Assembly (NCBI GenBank): GCA_029204225.1
Contig: CM055099.1
Coordinates: 62,668,642-62,726,641, forward strand
Reading direction: 5' to 3'
Length of the DNA: 58,000 bases
From: Diphasiastrum complanatum
Taxonomy: Eukaryota; Streptophyta; Lycopodiopsida; Lycopodiales; Lycopodiaceae
The position numbers were made by a program, and so were the translations under genes. The notes beneath the pieces are model-generated. The model had not been told where the DNA came from. It searched no databases and saw nothing but the letters and a program-made list of their open reading frames with translations. Shown piece by piece: positions 56,701 through 58,000 of the stretch (the stretch's first letter is position 1; every line of letters starts with the position of its first letter).

Positions 56701-57223
56701 GAGCAAAGGCTACAAAGCTGTATCCAATCATGTTATCTTAATTTATTAGCCACTCATGTTAGGTGATAGTACATAACCAATGATGAAATCTTTATAAATC
56801 ACGGGAGTTATCTCACCACCTTTTCAAGTTTGGTACAATACATGGCTCCTACAGAATGCACTATAATCTAATATAGTACTACTTGAAGCCTCATTCCTTT
56901 GTTCTACTTGATGGGATGAATTTTGGATCTTTGAGTTGACAGTTATTTCTGTAACTAATTTTATGCTATTATAATGGCAGGCAAGAAAACGAATTCCATG
57001 GAAGTCTCCTCCACGAATCCTTGGTGGGTCTGAACCTGCTCCTCCTCCATTACCGAGCTCTTTATCAGCTTCTTTATCAGATGAACAGATTGAAGCTATG
57101 GATTCAGTTGCAATAAGACGAGCTCTAATGGCATTGAACCTTCCAAGCTCTGGCAGGATTGCAATCTTGAAAGACAGATTAAAAGAAGCTCAAAGAAGAA
57201 GTCAAAGTAAGGTGAATCTGTAA
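30150..57223 (+). CDS. DUF1995-SAP protein, predicted chloroplast, seven exons over 27 kb
   Basis: Joining 30150-30482, 30863-30972, 36102-36315, 39709-39818, 39981-40116, 45374-45466 and 56981-57223 keeps one frame through six GT-AG introns and gives 412 residues. Residues 1 to about 95 form a Ser/Ala/Arg-rich leader typical of a chloroplast transit peptide. From EEAIEQ (about 106) to LEELVTK (332) the protein follows the DUF1995 family of plastids and cyanobacteria, with LLLLNPQW, SDFGFGPWKR, EEFLQTFETTY and LKCYPYDWHVYLMA. A Pro/Ser linker leads to a SAP-like helix pair (VAIRRALMALNLPSSGR, then ILKDRL). DUF1995 has no defined biochemistry; some plant members affect photosystem assembly, so no symbol is given. 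Introns 2, 3, 5 and 6 are swollen by transposons. The ATG at 30150 has a good context (gccATGG), and the frame is closed upstream by TGA at 30111. Confidence 0.9.
30863..30972 (+). CDS. Exon 2 of DUF1995-SAP gene
   Basis: Acceptor ttgacag, donor gtagag, phase 0 in and phase 2 out. Encodes ARKSVQRAISDGKKRQ and LLPVDQRQFNYLDTEP, the conserved start of the domain (Ala-rich helix, then basic strand). Confidence 0.92.
30973..31261 (+). other. Start of intron 2, nothing recognised
   Basis: Unique-looking intronic sequence between exon 2 and the MITE-like element. Confidence 0.4.
31262..31535. mobile_element. MITE-like inverted-repeat element in intron 2
   Basis: Ends are inverted repeats: aacaccctgacg at 31262-31273 and its complement at 31524-31535, with similarity continuing about 35 bp inward (caccctgac, tcagggtggg). 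The interior is GC-rich, non-coding and contains a second hairpin (tttatcccaaa / ttttgggataaa, near 31401-31427). The 274-bp size and lack of coding capacity suit a MITE. No clear target-site duplication was found, so the superfamily is undetermined. Confidence 0.6.
31726..32292. mobile_element. Possible second inverted-repeat element in intron 2
   Basis: The left end (agggtggtttcacactaga) and the complement of the right end (aagggccatttcacactaca) share tttcacacta and neighbouring bases in inverted orientation. The interior is non-coding. Termini are imperfect and no target-site duplication was confirmed. Confidence 0.35.
32443..33270 (+). pseudogene. Chromovirus gag relic (same family as 49.5-50.7 kb) in intron 2
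   Basis: Plus-strand translations across several frames match the minus-strand gag at 49544-50683: ESISPPV, RMDNMERTVVEIRTLL, PEDRDVKPDKFSGNSPQRT, EFKRAFRAQIIPPHKHV, DKYRKVLIKILEEI, VHKFVFGLWEKLRP and a closing QKKGS. Frameshifts and stops are frequent. The knuckle and pol are missing; the copy ends near 33270, where an LTR begins. Confidence 0.85.
33285..33694 (+). repeat. LTR preceding a primer-binding site in intron 2
   Basis: The segment lies between the end of gag similarity and a canonical primer-binding site. It contains a TATA-like box (gctataagtag, near 33536), pyrimidine-rich sequence after it and ends ttcgtaac one base before TGGTATCAGAGC. The left boundary is approximate. No partner LTR was found in the window. 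Confidence 0.6.
33696..33707 (+). other. Primer-binding site complementary to initiator tRNA-Met
   Basis: TGGTATCAGAGC is the exact canonical site of many plant copia and gypsy elements. It marks a plus-strand LTR element inserted in the gag relic. Confidence 0.85.
33708..36101 (+). other. Leader-like and unassigned remainder of intron 2
   Basis: After the primer-binding site, about 700 bp of pyrimidine-rich leader (33708-34448) has long T runs and no recognisable gag. 34450-36101 shows no coding similarity or terminus. The body of the element is either deleted or too decayed to see. Confidence 0.45.
36102..36315 (+). CDS. Exon 3 of DUF1995-SAP gene
   Basis: Acceptor catatag, donor gtaact. 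The split codon restores Arg in EP-R-DYPC. Encodes DYPCGISQEFQACCKVVASL through GLLYPSDKSIAAIVFPIAE to TLKQ. Confidence 0.92.
36316..38400 (+). other. Intron 3, first part, nothing recognised
   Basis: AT-rich intronic DNA without recognisable elements. Minor GC-richer stretch at 38000-38300 with no coding similarity. Confidence 0.4.
38468..38600 (+). repeat. Repeat shared with the chromovirus gag-pol junction at 49.3-49.43 kb
   Basis: The segment starting atgcaaataaagaa and running through caatatttgtgg, gttatgtgaatgttg and tccagttttgat matches the minus strand at 49428-49290. It is non-coding in both places. In the chromovirus it lies where the protease is expected. Confidence 0.75.
38601..39708 (+). 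other. Intron 3, last part, nothing recognised
   Basis: Intronic DNA leading to the exon 4 acceptor. No element termini found. Confidence 0.4.
39709..39818 (+). CDS. Exon 4 of DUF1995-SAP gene
   Basis: Acceptor tttgtgcag, donor gtaaac, phase 0 in and phase 2 out. Encodes RSLAESDENRPLLLLNPQW and GQIVSDFGFGPWK, the best conserved block of the family. The open frame continues upstream into the intron, but the acceptor and family length favour this start. Confidence 0.92.
39981..40116 (+). CDS. Exon 5 of DUF1995-SAP gene
   Basis: Acceptor ttttttgccag, donor gtaaga. Encodes QAEEFLQTFETTYMLLEQRI and GGVVRILKCYPYDWH. A downstream AG in acag gives the wrong frame and is rejected. Confidence 0.92.
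40117..40739 (+). other. Start of intron 5, nothing recognised
   Basis: Unique-looking intronic sequence before the first LINE fragment. Confidence 0.4.
40740..42085 (-). pseudogene. LINE (non-LTR) fragment: endonuclease end to reverse transcriptase palm
   Basis: On the minus strand: end of an APE-type endonuclease (SDHSLSF), a linker (APRYIFAHPYIETYQEAL; PPWFDDECRYLQ), the segment before the reverse transcriptase (TSEMVTTAIKRMK), palm motif A (FVDFRKALDSVP), and the catalytic block LLYADDVVLVSPTMEGLQRQ followed by NTKVMVF. Several frameshifts and stops occur, and sequence between the linker and motif A is shorter than usual, suggesting a deletion. It is cut on the right by a GA microsatellite and on the left in the thumb region. 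Confidence 0.85.
42097..42181 (+). repeat. GA-rich microsatellite
   Basis: Nearly pure (ga)n with a few g runs, abutting the end of the LINE fragment in intron 5. Confidence 0.95.
42430..44046 (-). pseudogene. Second LINE fragment: reverse transcriptase palm to C-terminus
   Basis: On the minus strand: YIDELERAI and LLYADNVALLSSITEGLQRH (the second catalytic Asp of YADD is Asn), then FTLDGQHVEIVSSYTYLG, LFDIMVSPTVMYAIEVW (thumb), and WAKPSIPHHIIQAKFL, VEVIFRMIVFIHRLL. It overlaps the first fragment only around the catalytic block, with clear sequence differences, so it comes from another copy of a related LINE. Frameshifts throughout. A (ta)n tract at 42871-42902 lies within its left part. 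Confidence 0.82.
42871..42902 (+). repeat. TA dinucleotide microsatellite
   Basis: About 16 TA units in intron 5. Confidence 0.95.
44047..45373 (+). other. End of intron 5, with a possible solo LTR
   Basis: Mostly unassigned. Around 44440-44760 the sequence starts tgctgggaatag, has a strong TATA box (actatatataagg, near 44563) and a T-rich downstream part, as in a short LTR. No partner, primer-binding site or target-site duplication was seen. Confidence 0.35.
45374..45466 (+). CDS. Exon 6 of DUF1995-SAP gene
   Basis: Acceptor ttggtgcag, donor gtacac, 31 codons in phase 0. Encodes VYLMAWDGTSEIIAIVPERP and SYKQLEELVTK, the end of the DUF1995 domain. Confidence 0.92.
45467..45741 (+). other. 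Start of intron 6, nothing recognised
   Basis: Unique intronic sequence between exon 6 and the copia LTR fragment. Confidence 0.4.
45742..46000 (-). repeat. Partial 3' LTR of the intron 6 copia element
   Basis: Matches 53127-53385, the 3' half of the full LTR, in the same orientation with about 7% differences by hand count (shared gcagcggagtgtct, ttctcccaagaagaaaaac, ggatcgatctttcgatatt). It stops at 46000, where the chromovirus LTR begins. Confidence 0.88.
46001..46483 (-). repeat. 3' LTR of the chromovirus
   Basis: On the minus strand it runs from TGTTAGAGTCC (46483), directly after a purine tract (gaggagggaagga), to GGCTTGTGACA (46001). It is 483 bp and GC-rich relative to its surroundings. 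No second copy is present at the 5' end near 51.3 kb, so that LTR has been deleted. Confidence 0.8.
46501..49295 (-). pseudogene. Ty3/gypsy chromovirus pol: reverse transcriptase, RNase H, integrase, chromodomain
   Basis: On the minus strand: reverse transcriptase (SFRMCVDYRGLDK; FSKIDFKSGYHQIRI; LVMPFGLTNGLARF; VVNFIDDILVFS as catalytic site), a frameshift near 48590, a connection region, RNase H (FDLETDASGIAVGAALSQDG), then a zinc-binding region and integrase (SIDFIVGLP, SDRDPKFTG, DGQTERVNQ; D-D-35-E spacing by count). Next come the GPY-type segment (SPRYCGPW), HPVFHVSKLKRCLHDG and a C-terminal chromodomain (EYLVTWKGHPLSDATWE) ending at 46501. In-frame TGA codons follow HQIRI, LRTGK and LDRRE. 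The chromodomain places it among chromoviruses, which use it to target chromatin marks. Confidence 0.92.
49296..49543 (-). other. Non-coding spacer where the chromovirus protease should be
   Basis: Between the gag stop (49544) and the first reverse transcriptase codons there is no DSG/DTG protease motif. Instead there is an A- and G-run (aaaaaggggggg) and the segment also found at 38468-38600. Confidence 0.6.
49544..50683 (-). pseudogene. Chromovirus gag with zinc knuckle and two in-frame TAG codons
   Basis: One phase from 50683 to 49544 on the minus strand, interrupted only by TAG at 50096-50098 and TAG at 49793-49795. Order: Pro-rich N-terminus (SPPPSPVLSPTHNPP), a coiled region (ARMDSVEKTVAEMRAM), capsid (CLHKWEEFFDLKQSP; DFADRWWRKLL; WLEFKRAFRAQFIPPHEHVR; VHKFILGLREELRP), a basic tail and a CCHC-type knuckle with one residue fewer than usual before His (CFFCLGKHLVKDC), then an acidic end. 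Confidence 0.9.
50684..51347 (-). other. Chromovirus 5' leader, 5' LTR missing
   Basis: Non-coding sequence upstream of gag. A TTGGTGCCC motif on the minus strand (50897-50889) could be a primer-binding site, but no sequence matching the 3' LTR precedes it. The block ends at about 51347, where copia RNase H coding sequence begins. Confidence 0.45.
51348..52712 (-). pseudogene. Copia reverse transcriptase and partial RNase H, intron 6
   Basis: On the minus strand from 52695: WHMAMNAEYNSLMKNKTWSL, DTKWIFKLKLNSVGSVSKWK, GIHYTETFSPIVR. After frame changes come QEDICIYQPEGYI, VCKLQKALYGLKQAP and the catalytic LYVDDSLI. From 51590 RNase H follows (GYSDSDWAGDVDTKKST, SSIESEYVAATS). It is truncated at 51348 in the middle of RNase H by the chromovirus/deletion junction. 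Confidence 0.9.
52713..53048 (-). pseudogene. Copia gag N-terminal remnant
   Basis: From the ATG at 53048 (minus strand): MEGSTSEIRLINKFNGDDF, HMWKFKMRMIL, and after frame changes LAIISLNLKDSQIAHVANC and TAKEAWGIL, which is a copia gag (UBN2-type) N-terminus. The zinc knuckle, protease and integrase between here and the reverse transcriptase are deleted. Confidence 0.8.
53109..53124 (-). other. Primer-binding site of the intron 6 copia element
   Basis: The minus strand reads TGGTATCAAAGCAGG two bases after the LTR end (CCCAACA). Close to the initiator tRNA-Met site TGGTATCAGAGC with one difference. Confidence 0.85.
53127..54348 (-). repeat. Full-length 5' LTR of the intron 6 copia element (1.22 kb)
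   Basis: On the minus strand it runs from TGTTGGAGTTT (54348) to CTCCCAACA (53127), with inverted TGTTGG/CCAACA termini. Its 3' half matches 45742-46000. It contains a (ct)n microsatellite (53611-53703) and, in the U3 part, a cluster of tcgatagt words (54030-54122). Confidence 0.85.
53611..53703 (+). repeat. CT microsatellite inside the copia LTR
   Basis: About 46 uninterrupted CT units. Absent from the corresponding part of the other LTR because that copy is cut before this point. Confidence 0.97.
54746..55250 (+). pseudogene. hAT-like transposase relic
   Basis: Plus-strand pieces in two phases: VITDNALMETLL, then WRPCALHCLEQSIEDIA, LSWVKVIVDTI, and further on MVVSNHWAQWS, IVQSSPFWDEARLIVVPM and a final YGSFL-type end. 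The order (TDNA, PCALHCL, WVK, MVVS-x-x-W, FWDE) is that of hAT/DUF659 transposases of plants. Stops and frameshifts throughout. No terminal inverted repeats located. Confidence 0.65.
55251..56980 (+). other. End of intron 6, nothing recognised
   Basis: AT-rich intronic DNA up to the exon 7 acceptor. No coding similarity or termini were seen. Confidence 0.4.
56981..57223 (+). CDS. Exon 7 of DUF1995-SAP gene (SAP motif), last exon or penultimate
   Basis: Acceptor taatggcag. Encodes ARKRIPWKSPPRILGG, a Pro/Ser linker and the SAP-like motif, ending SKVNL and TAA at 57221. An alternative donor (AAG|gtgaat at 57211/57212) would remove VNL and the stop and allow splicing to 57778. Confidence 0.85.
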   Translation, partial: ARKRIPWKSPPRILGGSEPAPPPLPSSLSASLSDEQIEAMDSVAIRRALMALNLPSSGRIAILKDRLKEAQRRSQSKVNL

Positions 57224-57777
57224 TGATATCATAGTGGAATGTTACAGATACATCAACATGTGATTCAAATGGCTTAAAAACATAGCCATGAGCAGCATGT
57301 GCCAGCTCGTGCATTTTCTATGTATGGCATTCAATGCAACACATGGTTGTTGAAGTGGCTTCTAAAGTGAGCATGCCATTTAAATTTCAACTGTCCTTAG
57401 AACTGATCAAAAGAGGACATCCTGGTGTGCCATAGGGCCCTGAAATTTAGTAAAATTTGGCTAGCTTGATATTATTACGATTTGGATTGAGAAGCATATA
57501 CAAAAAATCAGTGAAATGACACTATCATGAGAAACTTAATTTACACAAGCGAGTAGCATAAGGTACAGCAAACGGTAAGAAATCTATTGGTTATTCAGCA
57601 TGATAGATATTTTCTGTCCTATATGGTTATACGTGTAATGTGCACAAATTCAAAAGATTATCCTATGATAAATGTTTTGAATTTTTCAAAATACATCACG
57701 AGCTTTTGGTTCTAAAGCTTATATTTCACATTCTATATTTGAAAAATGAGACAATTTACTTTATGTCTTTTTTTAAG

Positions 57778-57850
57778 CATAAGCCAGCTCTTCTAGATGT
57801 TGGTAACCTTCCTAATGGTTCTGAAAAAAAAAATGCATCAGTATTTGAAG
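57778..57850 (+). other. Exon-like segment downstream of exon 7
   Basis: A pyrimidine tract and acceptor (tgtctttttttaag) precede 24 open codons (HKPALLDVGNLPNGSEKKNA, then SVFE plus one base) followed by donor gtatat. Joined in phase to exon 7 ending at AAG 57211, it keeps an open frame. It could be an eighth exon of the DUF1995-SAP gene, used alternatively, or chance. Confidence 0.35.
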
Positions 57851-58000
57851 GTATATTGTACTTAATGATGCCAAATAGCTGAATTGATCCAAAGGCCTTT
57901 ATGCAATTTTAGTAGGAAATTTTGGAGTAGCACTGTTTGCCCCTCTTTCGTGCACTATTCAGTTTTCTCCACTGTGATTTATCTCAATCTTTTCTAGAAA

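Noticed and set aside
57640-57777. Frame upstream of the exon-like segment as coding
   Set aside because: It is T- and A-rich with low-complexity codons and looks like intronic sequence before the acceptor at 57777.
1-58000. tRNA, rRNA or organellar insertion
   Set aside because: No cloverleaf with conserved A and B boxes, rRNA core sequence or plastid gene was recognised by eye; a covariance-model search would be decisive.

Overview
This is nuclear DNA of a land plant with a large, repeat-rich genome. The evidence is a chloroplast-type gene split by GT-AG introns up to 11.5 kb long, plant-type Ty1/copia and Ty3/gypsy elements with tRNA-primed LTRs, and LINE and hAT-like remnants in AT-rich DNA. 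The intron lengths and the degree of repeat decay suggest a seed-free vascular plant (fern or lycophyte) or a gymnosperm. That is inference; no marker gene settles it.

Left part, 1-29.7 kb: almost entirely nested mobile-element debris. It holds the 3' two thirds of an intact-looking copia element (1-3.6 kb), an internally deleted copia on the minus strand (5.3-7.5 kb) lying between two nearly identical 128-bp direct repeats, LTR-like DNA (8.4-9.4 kb), an unidentified decayed retroelement (9.4-11.7 kb), AT-rich DNA, and a decayed gypsy pol (15.8-17.7 kb). The gypsy pol is broken by a 1.35-kb LTR followed by a tRNA-Asp-type primer-binding site (17.7-19.1 kb, Athila/Tat-like). Next come an LTR-like block (20.95-21.66 kb), a copia integrase remnant with an internal duplication (22.1-23.5 kb), and a 5-kb non-coding LTR element with a 5-bp target-site duplication (23.5-28.5 kb).

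Right part, 30.1-57.2 kb: one host gene on the plus strand. Seven exons (1,239 bp of coding sequence) can be spliced by eye into a 412-residue protein with an N-terminal chloroplast-type leader, a DUF1995 domain and a C-terminal SAP motif. The exons are 30150-30482, 30863-30972, 36102-36315, 39709-39818, 39981-40116, 45374-45466 and 56981-57223. Introns 1 and 4 are short (380 and 162 bp). The other four (5.1, 3.4, 5.3 and 11.5 kb) are filled with transposons: a MITE-like element, a chromovirus gag relic and an LTR with primer-binding site in intron 2; two LINE fragments in intron 5; and in intron 6 a copia element holding a nested chromodomain gypsy element, followed by an hAT-like transposase relic. 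Most element reading frames in introns 5 and 6 are antisense to the host gene. A further exon-like segment at 57778-57850 raises the possibility that the gene continues past the window.

No rRNA, tRNA or CRISPR array was recognised. Apart from the copia pol at the left edge and the host gene, no coding unit looks intact.
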